From assembly GCA_040772845.1 (NCBI GenBank), contig JAXGXG010000001.1, positions 7,378,001 through 7,442,000 of the forward strand: DNA of 64,000 nucleotides, given 5' to 3'. The translations under genes and the position numbers were made by a program. Under the pieces are notes generated by a model that was given only the letters and a program-made list of their open reading frames with translations, did not search any database and had not been told where the DNA came from. Below are positions 8,593 to 17,792 of the stretch, piece after piece (within the stretch, counting starts at the first letter, position 1; every line of letters starts with the position of its first letter). Origin of the DNA: PWXP01 sp040772845 (GTDB lineage Bacteria > Planctomycetota > Planctomycetia > Pirellulales > Thermoguttaceae).

Positions 8593-11481
8593 ATGAAATG
8601 CGGTTGGGAAGTGGTTGTCGCACTCCTGGTAATCTGTACATGGCAATGCATTTCGGCTGCGGACGAGGCAGCGCCCACCATGCGGGAACTGAATTACGTG
8701 GCGGTCGATTCGCCCAGGGGCACGGAGCTGCAATGCACGGTCTCGTGCCTGATGCACGGACGGTATTCCGATATGCTCCGATGCCGTCTTGTGGCTCCCG
8801 ACGGATTGGTTGCGGCCGATGTCCGTGCCATGCCGAACGAGTCTACATCGGTAGCGGCCAAGGTGTTGTGGGATGGGCGTTCCGCGATCGAAGTCAACTC
8901 GGGCCGAAACCTGGCGGGGCTGGTATTTGCCGCTGACGTACCTCACGCCTACCGCAGCGTCCTGGGTAGCCCCCTGCGCACGGTGCGCGCTTGGGGGCCG
9001 CTCTACTTCTACGTGCCCAAAGGCACAACGTATTTCAACATCTGGGTGCAGGCGGATGTTCCCGGAGAGGGCGCGCGAGTTACTATCAGGACGCCAGACG
9101 GAAAGACCGTATACGACGAGAACGGCGACTTCGACGCGCGCACCAAGGTGCAGTTGCACGTGCCGAAGGGCCTCGACGCCGCAGCCTGGTCCATTCAGGT
9201 ATCGAAGCCGGCCGCGCGAGGCATCTACCTGGATGACGTTGCCGTCGAACTGGGTCGGCATCTGCCGCCGTTCCTGGCGACCAGGCCGGAATGGGCCGCC
9301 CGTTTTGCCGGCGATTGGCGTTACGACGCGACGCCGCAGGGGCAAGGCAACCGTATTGCCGCGACAGAGCCGACCCGCAAGCCGTTCCTCGGCGCAAAGG
9401 GCCCGGAGATCGACGCGGCGTTCGATCGCGACCAGTCGCAAGGTTGGCGCACAACGCTGCCCTTTACGTACGTGCTCGACTATGGGCCTAACCACCTGGG
9501 CAACCCCGACTATATTCCTGCCGTCTCGACCGCGTCGCCCACGCTGTTGCATCTGGGCAAGGACGTTGCCTTCAACCACGGTTGGGGACCGGTGAAGGCC
9601 CTGGGCGGCGAGAATCAGGCATACGGCAAGGGCGACGACGTCGCACGCATCTCGCCCCAGGAGGTTGCCGAGCGCATTGAGGGGCTGCGCCACATGGTCG
9701 ATGGCCTGCACGCCGGCGGCGTGCGGTGGGTTATGCCGTATGTCTGCGCGATGACCATCAACGGCAACACGGACGAGCGGACCGGTTTCTGGGATTTCTA
9801 CGACCACTGGGACACCTACCGCGTGCTCGGGCTGGGGCCCAGACCGGACGATCCGGCAAACTGGCTCCAGCGCAACGCCGATGGCGCGCTGAAGCAGTAC
9901 TATCGTTACCAGGGCGATTACTATCCTCGTTTCGATCCGCCCAATCACCGTTACGCTGCCTGCTGGAATACCGAAGGATGGCGCACCTGGCTGTGCGAGG
10001 TGATTCGGTTCGCGGCCAAATGCGGGTACGACGGCGCATTTGTCGATAACGGCTGCTCCTCGCGATGCCAGTGTGGCCGCTGCCTGGCCGCGTTCCGACA
10101 GCATCTGAAGACAGCCTACTCGCCATCGCAACGGCAGGCCCTATTCGGCAACATGGACCCGGACCAGGTCACGTTCGACGTCGAGCCCAACTCGCCACTC
10201 GACGCGGCCGTGCATCGCTTCTGGTGCGAGACGACGTCGGATTTGATGGCGACGCTCAAGCAGGTGGCGAGCGAGGAACTGGGCCGCGAGTTCGCGGTGT
10301 TTCCGAACGGCGGGCGCCCCAGTTTTATCCAACGCGCGCTTTGCGATGCAGACTTCGTGATGTTCGAGAAATCGCACGGCACCTACGGTACGCACCCAGG
10401 CATGGTTTCGAGCCCCGTATTCGAGGGCGTAAGCCTGCGAGCGTATAACGACAATATCCTGGAGTACAAGTTCGTCCAGTGCCTGCGTAAGCGGGTCAAG
10501 CCGATCATCCTGTCCAGGCCTGGTTACCCGCAGTCGCAACCATGGCTGCGGATGAACGCCAATGCGGCCCGCCTGGGCATGGCCGAATGCGGCGCGCTGA
10601 GCGGCGGGGGCGGCTTCCTGTTGCGTCCCCGATTTGACATCTACCACGACGCCAGTAATGACTATCGTGAGTTCTTCGAGTCACACCCTCGCCTGTTTGC
10701 AGGCATGGATGCGTACGCGCCCATAGCGGTGCTTGCTTGCCCCGAGCAGGATTGGCTGGGGCATCGGGCCCATATGTGGGCCGTGCGCGCGGTCACCGGC
10801 GTGCTGAGCGAGGCCCACGTGCTGTTCGATTACGTGTCCGAAGCACGGCTTACAGCAGACGTACTCTCGCGGTACGACGCAGTGATTGCCACCGACCTGC
10901 GTTATGTGAGCAAGGAGCAACTCGGCGCCATCGAGCGTTACGTTCGCGAGGGAGGAGTGCTGCTGTTCACACAGGACTTGGCTCCGTTGACGGATGCAAA
11001 GGCGGAACGCGATATCGCCGCCTGCCCGTGCGCGCCCGTGCTGCAGGCGGCAGTGGGCAAGCCGGTCGCATTCGGCCAGGGGAGGGTTCTGCGGTGTCAG
11101 AAGATCGAAGAAGTATCGAAAGAAGTCAACGGGCTGCTTGGTTGCAGTCAGGCTGTCCTGACGAATGCCGATCCAGTCTTCGGTCCGCACGTGTGCGTCA
11201 ATGCATTTCGGCCGGCAGACGCGACCGATTCGCGTCTGATCGTGCATTTGGTCAACTACAACGTGCCCCTGGGAGTCGATGCACCCGGTCCGGTTGTACA
11301 AGACGGATTGGTGCTGAGTATCCCGCTGCCCGACGGGCTCCGCGCAACCGGAGGCAAGGTCTACGCGCCGGGCGAGGCCCAAGCGGTGGATCTGTCCGTT
11401 ACGACGATGAACGGCCGAGCCGAGGCGACTTTGCCACCGCTGGAAATCTACCGCGTGGTGGAAGTGACGCTCGCACGGTAA
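8593..11481 (+). CDS. Large exported glycoside-hydrolase-like protein with GATase-like (GH42 trimerisation-type) domain
   Basis: A 962-residue protein. The start at 8593 has GGAGGAG eight bases upstream and begins MKCGWEVVVALLVICTW, a signal peptide ending near SAADEA. Residues about 40-240 look like beta-sandwich domains. The middle is a TIM-barrel-like region with GGVRWVMPYVCAMT, GYDGAFVDNGCSSRCQCGRC and EFAVFPNGG, which fits alpha-galactosidase or putative glycosyl-hydrolase-like families. A CxCxxC cluster (SRCQCGRC) is present as in several planctomycete homologues. The C-terminal part (RYDAVIATDLRYVSKEQ, REGGVLLFTQDLA) resembles the class I glutamine-amidotransferase-like domain of GH42 beta-galactosidases. 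The exact CAZy family is unknown. It lies between the PL22-like propeller and the sugar-isomerase gene, which supports a role in polysaccharide breakdown. Confidence 0.7.
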   Translation: MKCGWEVVVALLVICTWQCISAADEAAPTMRELNYVAVDSPRGTELQCTVSCLMHGRYSDMLRCRLVAPDGLVAADVRAMPNESTSVAAKVLWDGRSAIEVNSGRNLAGLVFAADVPHAYRSVLGSPLRTVRAWGPLYFYVPKGTTYFNIWVQADVPGEGARVTIRTPDGKTVYDENGDFDARTKVQLHVPKGLDAAAWSIQVSKPAARGIYLDDVAVELGRHLPPFLATRPEWAARFAGDWRYDATPQGQGNRIAATEPTRKPFLGAKGPEIDAAFDRDQSQGWRTTLPFTYVLDYGPNHLGNPDYIPAVSTASPTLLHLGKDVAFNHGWGPVKALGGENQAYGKGDDVARISPQEVAERIEGLRHMVDGLHAGGVRWVMPYVCAMTINGNTDERTGFWDFYDHWDTYRVLGLGPRPDDPANWLQRNADGALKQYYRYQGDYYPRFDPPNHRYAACWNTEGWRTWLCEVIRFAAKCGYDGAFVDNGCSSRCQCGRCLAAFRQHLKTAYSPSQRQALFGNMDPDQVTFDVEPNSPLDAAVHRFWCETTSDLMATLKQVASEELGREFAVFPNGGRPSFIQRALCDADFVMFEKSHGTYGTHPGMVSSPVFEGVSLRAYNDNILEYKFVQCLRKRVKPIILSRPGYPQSQPWLRMNANAARLGMAECGALSGGGGFLLRPRFDIYHDASNDYREFFESHPRLFAGMDAYAPIAVLACPEQDWLGHRAHMWAVRAVTGVLSEAHVLFDYVSEARLTADVLSRYDAVIATDLRYVSKEQLGAIERYVREGGVLLFTQDLAPLTDAKAERDIAACPCAPVLQAAVGKPVAFGQGRVLRCQKIEEVSKEVNGLLGCSQAVLTNADPVFGPHVCVNAFRPADATDSRLIVHLVNYNVPLGVDAPGPVVQDGLVLSIPLPDGLRATGGKVYAPGEAQAVDLSVTTMNGRAEATLPPLEIYRVVEVTLAR

Positions 11482-11751
11482 TCGTCCGATGGCGAATTCG
11501 ACCATTCATGTCGCTCCCTTGCTTCCCGTCACTCCATGGTATAACCTAGAGGCAGAAGTCCCACCCCGTTAACCCCATTGGGTACGCAGCGACGAAATCG
11601 CCATTTGCCGTACGGCTGTTTTGGCGATGCTCACATGGAGAGCGATGTCACCCTTAAATTGCGTTCGACCTTCGGACGGAGCAGACCTCGCATCCAACGT
11701 TACCACGAATTGCATGGACCTTTCCTTTACCTTCTTCCAGTGAGGATGAAC

Positions 11752-12600
11752 ATGAACCTTTCACGACGCGACGTATTGAAGTTGGGCGCCGGCACGGCCG
11801 CCGCATGGACCACCGGCATACTCCCGGCCTGGGCCAAAGGGAACGTCACCAAGAAGATCCCAATTGGCCTGCAACTCTATTCGGTCCGGAAGGACTGCGA
11901 GAAGGACTTGCCCGGCGTTCTTAAGGCGGTTGCCGAGATGGGATACAGCGGGGTCGAGTTCGCCGGTTACTACGGCCGAACCGCCGAGCAACTGCGAACC
12001 CTGCTCGATGCCAACGGCCTGAAGTGTTGCGGCACGCACACGGCTTTCAATACGCTGTTGCCGGAGAATCTCGACGCCACGATTGCGTTCAACAAGACGA
12101 TCGGCAACAAGTATTTGATCGTACCCTGGATGCCGCATGATCGGCTCGACTCGCTCGAAAGCATCAAGAAGACGGCAGCGTTCTTCAACGAGTGCGTTCC
12201 GAAGGCGAAAGAGCACGGGATGCTGGTAGGTTATCACGCACACGGCGGCGACTTCGCCAAGGTAGACGGCGGCGAGACCTCATGGGACCTGTTCTTCGCC
12301 AACACAAAGCCCGAGGTGGTCATGCAGTTGGACATCGGCAACTGCATTGGCGGCGGCGGCGATCCGTATGCCGTCCTGGAGAAGTTCCCCGGTCGCGCCG
12401 TGACGGTCCACTTGAAGGAGCACGGCGGAAAACGCGGCGCTCCGATTGGTGAAGGCGATGTCGACTGGGAACGCGTCTTCCGACTTTGCGAGGCGGCAGG
12501 CGCGACCGAATGGTACATCGTCGAGCAGGAAGGTTACGACTGCCCGCCGCTGGAATGTGTCGATAAGTGCCTGAAAAACCTCCGAGCCATGGGCAAGTAG
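11752..12600 (+). CDS. Tat-exported sugar phosphate isomerase/epimerase-like protein
   Basis: A 282-residue protein of the xylose-isomerase-like TIM-barrel superfamily. The start at 11752 is preferred because GAGG lies six bases upstream and the leader then reads MNLSRRDVLKLGAGTAAAW, a Tat signal with SRRDVLK. The barrel begins at IPIGLQLYSVRKDCEKDL. Probable metal ligands occur in VGYHAHGGDF, MQLDIGNCIGGG, VHLKEHGG and YIVEQEGYD. The reaction is presumably aldose-ketose isomerisation or epimerisation, but periplasmic members are uncharacterised. It is followed by a tandem 19-base repeat and then the heparinase-like gene on the same strand. The upstream gap (11482-11751) shows no gene. Confidence 0.82.
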   Translation: MNLSRRDVLKLGAGTAAAWTTGILPAWAKGNVTKKIPIGLQLYSVRKDCEKDLPGVLKAVAEMGYSGVEFAGYYGRTAEQLRTLLDANGLKCCGTHTAFNTLLPENLDATIAFNKTIGNKYLIVPWMPHDRLDSLESIKKTAAFFNECVPKAKEHGMLVGYHAHGGDFAKVDGGETSWDLFFANTKPEVVMQLDIGNCIGGGGDPYAVLEKFPGRAVTVHLKEHGGKRGAPIGEGDVDWERVFRLCEAAGATEWYIVEQEGYDCPPLECVDKCLKNLRAMGK

Positions 12601-12602
12601 GT

Positions 12603-12678
12603 CCCAATGGGCAAATAGGTTCCCAATGGGCAAATAGGTTCCCAATGGGCAAATAGGTTCCCAATGGGCAAGGCGGTT
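12603..12678 (+). repeat. 19-bp tandem repeat, three exact copies plus a degenerate fourth
   Basis: The unit CCCAATGGGCAAATAGGTT occurs at 12603-12621, 12622-12640 and 12641-12659 without change; a partial, diverged copy starts at 12660. The last codons of the gene just upstream (CCATGGGCAAGTAGGT, ending at 12602) closely match the unit, so the array probably arose by expansion of that gene's 3' end. An ATG inside the fourth copy (12664) could be mistaken for the start of the next gene. Confidence 0.9.
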
Positions 12679-12696
12679 TGCATTTGGAGAAGCAGT

Positions 12697-15117
12697 ATGA
12701 TTGCCGGAGCTTGTGTGGTTTTGCCACTGATGACCAGCCTCCTGCTGGCCAGCCCACTCGCGCTCGACGAGCGCCCTGCAGGCGAGCGCGAGTGGGGCTA
12801 CCGGCCGGCGGAGGGAGCCGTATCGCCGACGAACCCGCCGGCGTTCTCCTGGCGCCCGCAGCGCAATATCGTCGCCTGGGAATTGCAGTGTGCGCGCAGC
12901 AGTGAGTTTGCCAGGCCGGACTTGGCGGAACAGGGCATCCCGTGGAATGTGTACTGCCCATCCCATGTGCTGTCTGCCGGCGAGTATCACTGGCGATACC
13001 GGGGCAGAACGGCCGACGGCTCCACGACCCAGTGGAGTCGTACGCGGCGGTTTGCGATTCCCAGTGAAGCGGCCGTCATGCCCATGCCGACCCGCAAGGA
13101 GCTACTCGGCCGGCTGCCAAAGGAGCATCCGCGGCTATTCGTTCGGCCGGAACAGGCGCCGGAACTCCGGCGTCTGGCGGCCGGTCCCATGAAGGATCGT
13201 TTCGAGCGGCTCGTTGCCCACTGCGACAAGCTCGTAAAGAATCCACCCGCTACGGCCGAGCCTCAGAAGTACCCGCCCGAATGCGAACGGAAGAGCGAGG
13301 AGTGGCGAACAATCTGGTGGGGCAATCGGGTCTATACAATCAACGCGCTCGAAGGCGCTGCCACGCTGGCCTTTACCCGTCTGCTCGGCGGCCGCGAGGA
13401 GTACGGCCAGCTTGCACGGCGTATTCTGCTCGATTGCGCCAAGTGGGATCCGCTTGGTGCAACCGGATATCGATACAACGATGAAGCCGGAATGCCGTAC
13501 GCATACCATTTCTCGCGAACCTACACGTTCGTCTACGACCTGCTGACGGAGGAAGAACGGGATATCTGCCGGAAGGTAATGCAAACGCGTGGTAGCGAGA
13601 TGTACAGGCATCTCTGCCCCCGGCATCTATGGCAACCATACGCCAGCCATAGCAATCGGGCGTGGCACTTCCTGGGCGAAGTGGGAATCGCCTTTCATGA
13701 CGAGATTGACGAGGCCGATGACTGGACATGGTTCGCCGCCAATGTCTTCTACAACGTCTATCCGGTCTGGTCCGACGAAGACGGCGGCTGGCACGAAGGC
13801 ACGTCCTATTGGAGCAGCTATATCGCCCGGTTCACCTGGTGGGCCGATGTGATGCGCGCGGCCATGGACATCGATGCCTATCGCAAGCCCTACTTCTCGC
13901 AGGTTGGATACTATCCGATGTACCTGATGCCGCCGGGAAAGGTGGGCGGCGGATTCGGCGATTTGTGCGCGCAGAAGCGATCCTCCCATTATGCCGGTTT
14001 GATGACGCAACTCGCTGCCCAATCGGGCAATCGCTACTGGCAGTGGTGGGTGGAGCAGAACGGAGGCGCCCAGGAAACCGGCGGTTATATCGGATTCCTT
14101 CGTGGCGCCAGGCCACAAATCGAGCCCAAAAGTCCCGCCGACCTGCCCTCGTCCAGAGTCTTCCGTGGCACGGGGCAGGCGTATCTGAATACGAGTATTC
14201 TCAATGCGAGCGACAGTGTGCAAATCGCCTTCAAGTCGAGTCCCTTCGGCACCCAGTCGCACGGATACGAGGCGAACAACTCGTTTCTTCTATGGGCGTA
14301 CGGACAGCGGTTGCTCATCCGCAGCGGCTACCGCGATATCTACGGCAGCGATCACCATCGGAAGTGGATGTGGAGTACGCGATCGACCAACAACATCACG
14401 GTGGACGGTAACGGACAGTTGGCGCATTCGGGGGCCGCACGCGGCGAAATTGTCGATTTCCAGACCACGCCGCAGATCGACGCCGTGGTCGGCGAGGCAG
14501 GTACGGCGTATCGAACGAAGGCCAACCTCGATGCGAACGACGTCTTGCTTGACCGATTCACGCGAACCGTGCTGTTCATCAAGCCCGACCTGATTGTGGT
14601 CTACGACCAACTGGCGGCGAAGAAGCCGTCCTCGTTCGAGTACTGGCTCCATGCAACGGAGCAATTCGACGCGAGCTCGCCCGAGGATATCCGGCTTTCG
14701 GTGGGCGACGTGCGATGTCGCATCGGTCTCTTGACGCCCCACGGTCTGCAACTGGCGCAGACCGATCAATACGATCCCAATCCACGCCCGCGCATCAAGC
14801 TGCGCGAATGGCACCTGACGGCAAAAACACCGGGCGAACAGAAGAGGACCGAGTTCGTGGCGGTTTACCGGCCTTATCCAGCAAACACCGCGGAAGAGAA
14901 GGCGCCGGAAATGCCGCGGCTGGAATGCAACGATCGGGGCTACGCGTTCCGCACCGAAACATCTTCCGGCACGGCGGTCGTCCTGCTGCCCCGATCGGAG
15001 AAGACGACCGTTGAAGCATATGGTTTGAAGGCTGCCGGAAGGCCTCTGGCGGCAATCTTGCAGTCTGATGGTTCCGTAACTGTACAAGTCGAGGTGACTA
15101 CGCAAAAACCGGAATAG
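12697..15117 (+). CDS. Heparinase II/III-like polysaccharide lyase (DUF4962-type)
   Basis: An 806-residue exported protein. The start at 12697 is chosen because GGAG lies seven bases upstream and the leader MIAGACVVLPLMTSLLLAS follows; an earlier in-frame ATG at 12664 sits inside a tandem repeat. Residues about 25-130 form a fibronectin-like N-terminal region (NPPAFSWRPQ, YHWRYRGR). Then comes an (alpha/alpha)-barrel with HPRLFVRPEQAPELRRLA, RHLWQPYASHSNRAWHF and EDGGWHEGTSYW, containing the Asn, His and Tyr residues expected of heparinase II-type catalysis. The C-terminal beta-sheet domain carries SHGYEANNSFLLWAYGQR. It probably cleaves a uronic-acid-containing polymer in the periplasm. The next gene is a Tat-exported propeller 53 bases downstream. 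Confidence 0.85.
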   Translation: MIAGACVVLPLMTSLLLASPLALDERPAGEREWGYRPAEGAVSPTNPPAFSWRPQRNIVAWELQCARSSEFARPDLAEQGIPWNVYCPSHVLSAGEYHWRYRGRTADGSTTQWSRTRRFAIPSEAAVMPMPTRKELLGRLPKEHPRLFVRPEQAPELRRLAAGPMKDRFERLVAHCDKLVKNPPATAEPQKYPPECERKSEEWRTIWWGNRVYTINALEGAATLAFTRLLGGREEYGQLARRILLDCAKWDPLGATGYRYNDEAGMPYAYHFSRTYTFVYDLLTEEERDICRKVMQTRGSEMYRHLCPRHLWQPYASHSNRAWHFLGEVGIAFHDEIDEADDWTWFAANVFYNVYPVWSDEDGGWHEGTSYWSSYIARFTWWADVMRAAMDIDAYRKPYFSQVGYYPMYLMPPGKVGGGFGDLCAQKRSSHYAGLMTQLAAQSGNRYWQWWVEQNGGAQETGGYIGFLRGARPQIEPKSPADLPSSRVFRGTGQAYLNTSILNASDSVQIAFKSSPFGTQSHGYEANNSFLLWAYGQRLLIRSGYRDIYGSDHHRKWMWSTRSTNNITVDGNGQLAHSGAARGEIVDFQTTPQIDAVVGEAGTAYRTKANLDANDVLLDRFTRTVLFIKPDLIVVYDQLAAKKPSSFEYWLHATEQFDASSPEDIRLSVGDVRCRIGLLTPHGLQLAQTDQYDPNPRPRIKLREWHLTAKTPGEQKRTEFVAVYRPYPANTAEEKAPEMPRLECNDRGYAFRTETSSGTAVVLLPRSEKTTVEAYGLKAAGRPLAAILQSDGSVTVQVEVTTQKPE

Positions 15118-15170
15118 TCGCGTCATCCAATAGTCGTTCTGACGAACTCGAACAGGAAAGGTGCTGTGCA

Positions 15171-16445
15171 ATGCAAATCGAACCACGTGTCACGCGTCGC
15201 GGTTTCTTGGGTGTTACGGCGGCAACGGCCGGCGGGCTTCTCGTTCCGTCCGGTCGCAGGTTGTTCGCGGCCGATGCCGGCGAGCCGTCCTCTGTCGCCT
15301 CGACGGACCACTTCTGGTACCGTGTGCCCACGGGAGGCCCCTACGTCGATTCGCAGCAGGGCAGCATGGCATTCGGATTTACCGAGAACAGCGTCTGCCT
15401 TTCGCGGGACAATGCCCGAACGTGGCCGCAAATGCTTCCTTTCGCAGATGCCCCCAATATCACGTTCAGCCACGTCTTCAACAACGGCAACATCCTGTTC
15501 GCAACCCGCACAAAGCTCTTTCTGAGCGAAGATGGCTTGAAGTCGTTCCGGCCCATCCCGCTGAAGAATGCCGACGGCAGCGACTATGCTATCCACACGC
15601 CCAAGAATCCGGACAACCCCGGCTGGTACTTCAATACGCTGACCGGTGTGAATGCGTGGGAGGTGGCCGGCAAGGAGATGCTCGTTTGGGGTAACTACTG
15701 CAACGTACTTGGCGGTGCAACTCCACCGAACGTCTATTACTCGGTCGATAACGGCCAGACGGTCAAGATTGCCTATGCCTTCGGCCAGAACCCGTACTTC
15801 AGCGATACGGGCGCTCCTGGCGGCGGCGCGGGCGGGACCTTGCTTGGCGATCCTGACAACCCGGTCATCTGCCGCCATATCCACTGCGTTTCCTACAATC
15901 CGGCCGAGAACGCATTCTACGCTTGCACGGGCGATGGCGACCGGCCCGAAGGGCATGAATGCAATTGGCTGCGAGGCACGTACGACGCCGCCAAGGATGC
16001 GTGGCATTGGAAGGTCGTCGTATCGGAAAGTCTCAATACGCGGTACAAGGGCGGCGGCATCAACTTCGCAGACGGCCAACTCTACTGGATCAGCGATGCG
16101 AACGGTCCGAAACCGCACGACCGCGGGCTGTTTCGGTGCGATCCGGCCGACATCGCCAATCCCCAGAAGCACACGCGGCTGTTCGACCCGAAATACGAGT
16201 GCGCGAATATGATCATCGAGGATGGCGTCATTCTGGCCGCCCACTATGCGACCGCATCGCCGTTTACCTTGGGAATCATCTACTCGCCCGACATGGGCAA
16301 AACGTGGAAAGAGTACGACCTCAAGGAGTTCGGCCCCCGCTCGCCCGTACGCTTCCAGCGAAAGAATGCGGACGGCTGGTTCCGTGTCGATTTGCGTACC
16401 GGTTGGATCACCCTTGCCGATTTCATGTTCATCAAACCGAAGTAG
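15171..16445 (+). CDS. Tat-exported BNR/sialidase-like propeller protein
   Basis: A 424-residue protein with a twin-arginine leader (RVTRRGFLGVTAATAGG) and AGGAAAGG ten bases before its ATG. The mature part contains Asp-box-like motifs (SRDNARTWP, SEDGLKSFR, SPDMGKTW) that fit a six-bladed sialidase-type propeller. No catalytic triad was verified, so a glycan-binding or lyase role is as likely as sialidase activity. It follows the heparinase-like gene on the same strand and probably shares its operon. It ends 60 bases before hemL, where function changes from catabolism to housekeeping. Confidence 0.75.
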   Translation: MQIEPRVTRRGFLGVTAATAGGLLVPSGRRLFAADAGEPSSVASTDHFWYRVPTGGPYVDSQQGSMAFGFTENSVCLSRDNARTWPQMLPFADAPNITFSHVFNNGNILFATRTKLFLSEDGLKSFRPIPLKNADGSDYAIHTPKNPDNPGWYFNTLTGVNAWEVAGKEMLVWGNYCNVLGGATPPNVYYSVDNGQTVKIAYAFGQNPYFSDTGAPGGGAGGTLLGDPDNPVICRHIHCVSYNPAENAFYACTGDGDRPEGHECNWLRGTYDAAKDAWHWKVVVSESLNTRYKGGGINFADGQLYWISDANGPKPHDRGLFRCDPADIANPQKHTRLFDPKYECANMIIEDGVILAAHYATASPFTLGIIYSPDMGKTWKEYDLKEFGPRSPVRFQRKNADGWFRVDLRTGWITLADFMFIKPK

Positions 16446-16505
16446 CCTGCACGAAATGCACGAAGCCGATTGATGAAATCGGCCGCGCCTGGTATGCTTT
16501 CGGTT

Positions 16506-17792
16506 ATGAAACGCCAACACAGCCTTGCGGCTTACAGTCAAGCATGTCGCCTCATGCCGGGCGGGGTGAATAGTCCGGCCCGCGCGTTTGGGGGGGTGGG
16601 CGGTCAGCCCGTCTTCTTCGCTCGCGGGGAAGGCGCGTACCTGTTCGACATCGACGGGAATCGCTATGTCGATTACGTGGGCTCGTGGGGACCGATGATC
16701 CTCGGCCACGCCCAGCCTGCCGTGGTTGAGGCCGTAGAAGCCGCACTTCGCCAAGGGACATCGTTCGGCGCCCCCACCCTTGCAGAAAGCGAGTTGGCGG
16801 CCCTGGTCGTTGAAGCCGTGCCCTCGATCGAGAAGGTGCGATTGGTCAATTCCGGAACGGAGGCAACCGCAAGCGCCATTCGGCTGGCTCGCGCCTACAC
16901 GCAGCGTCCAGGCATTGTGAAGTTTGCGGGAAACTACCACGGACACGTCGACGCTCTGCTGGTTGCGGCCGGCAGCTCCGCCGCAACGCTTGGCGTTCCC
17001 AATTCGCCCGGTGTTACGGAAGGTACGGCTCAAGATACGCTTGTGCTGCCCTACAACGATACAAACGCCTTGGCGCAAGCCTTCGGGAAACACGGGCAAC
17101 GAATCGCCGCCGTTATTGTCGAACCGGTGGCAGGCAACATGGGTTGTATCCCTGCAGAACGCGAGTTCCTGGAGGCCTTGCGGGCCCAAACCGAAAGGAA
17201 CGGCTCCCTGCTGATCTTCGATGAAGTCATGTCGGGGTTTCGTGTCGCTTACGGTGGTGCTCAAGCCCGGCTTGGAATTACGCCGGACATTACGACCCTC
17301 GGGAAGATCATCGGCGGCGGACTTCCCGTAGGCGCTTACGGCGGTCGGGCCGACATCATGGACAACGTGCTGCCGGCCGGCAAGGTCTTCCAGGCAGGCA
17401 CCCTCAGCGGAAACCCGCTTGCGACGGCAGCCGGTATCGCAACCCTGAAACTGCTCAGCGACGGCGCGGTGTATGAACAACTGGAGAAACTGTCTTCGCG
17501 CCTGGCCGCCGGACTTCAGCAGGCAGCCCAGAACGCCGGCCTCGCCTGTTCCATCGGCCGGTGCGGCAGTATGTTGACGTTCTTCTTCAGTTCCGAGCGC
17601 GTTACCGACTGGGATTCCGCCTCACGCTGCGATACGGAACGCTTCGGCCGTTTCTTCTGGGCCATGCTGGATCGCGGCTTCTACCTGCCGTGCAGCCAGT
17701 TCGAAGCCATGTTCGTCTCCACCGCCCATACACCCGACGACATCGACGCCACGATTGCCGCTGCGGCAGAGGCCTTGCAGGCGGCAGTCTAA
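16506..17792 (+). CDS. hemL: Glutamate-1-semialdehyde 2,1-aminomutase
   Basis: Converts glutamate-1-semialdehyde to 5-aminolevulinate in the C5 pathway of haem synthesis; cytosolic and PLP-dependent. The start at 16506 gives a 428-residue protein beginning MKRQHSLAAYSQACRLMPGG, which matches the family N-terminus; in-frame ATGs at 16494 and 16470 would add 4 or 12 residues. No strong ribosome binding site precedes any of them. Family blocks are VNSPARAFGGVGG, SWGPMILGH, LVNSGTEATASAIRLAR and YHGHVDALLV. The PLP lysine is K267 in TTLGKIIGGGLPVGAYGG. Its stop codon overlaps that of the convergent tsaB by three bases. Confidence 0.96.
   Translation: MKRQHSLAAYSQACRLMPGGVNSPARAFGGVGGQPVFFARGEGAYLFDIDGNRYVDYVGSWGPMILGHAQPAVVEAVEAALRQGTSFGAPTLAESELAALVVEAVPSIEKVRLVNSGTEATASAIRLARAYTQRPGIVKFAGNYHGHVDALLVAAGSSAATLGVPNSPGVTEGTAQDTLVLPYNDTNALAQAFGKHGQRIAAVIVEPVAGNMGCIPAEREFLEALRAQTERNGSLLIFDEVMSGFRVAYGGAQARLGITPDITTLGKIIGGGLPVGAYGGRADIMDNVLPAGKVFQAGTLSGNPLATAAGIATLKLLSDGAVYEQLEKLSSRLAAGLQQAAQNAGLACSIGRCGSMLTFFFSSERVTDWDSASRCDTERFGRFFWAMLDRGFYLPCSQFEAMFVSTAHTPDDIDATIAAAAEALQAAV

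Noticed and set aside
8263..10131. A long minus-strand open frame (over 600 codons) across the glycoside-hydrolase gene
   Set aside because: It is antisense to a well-supported gene with a signal peptide and ribosome site. Its translation is Arg/His/Gly-rich and matches no family. Such frames are common in GC-rich DNA.
12603..12678. Regular repeats considered as a CRISPR array
   Set aside because: The units are directly adjacent with no spacers, and no cas gene is nearby.
15123..17480. A 785-codon minus-strand frame across the BNR and hemL genes
   Set aside because: It spans two clear plus-strand genes and the gap between them, and its composition is that of antisense to GC-rich coding DNA.
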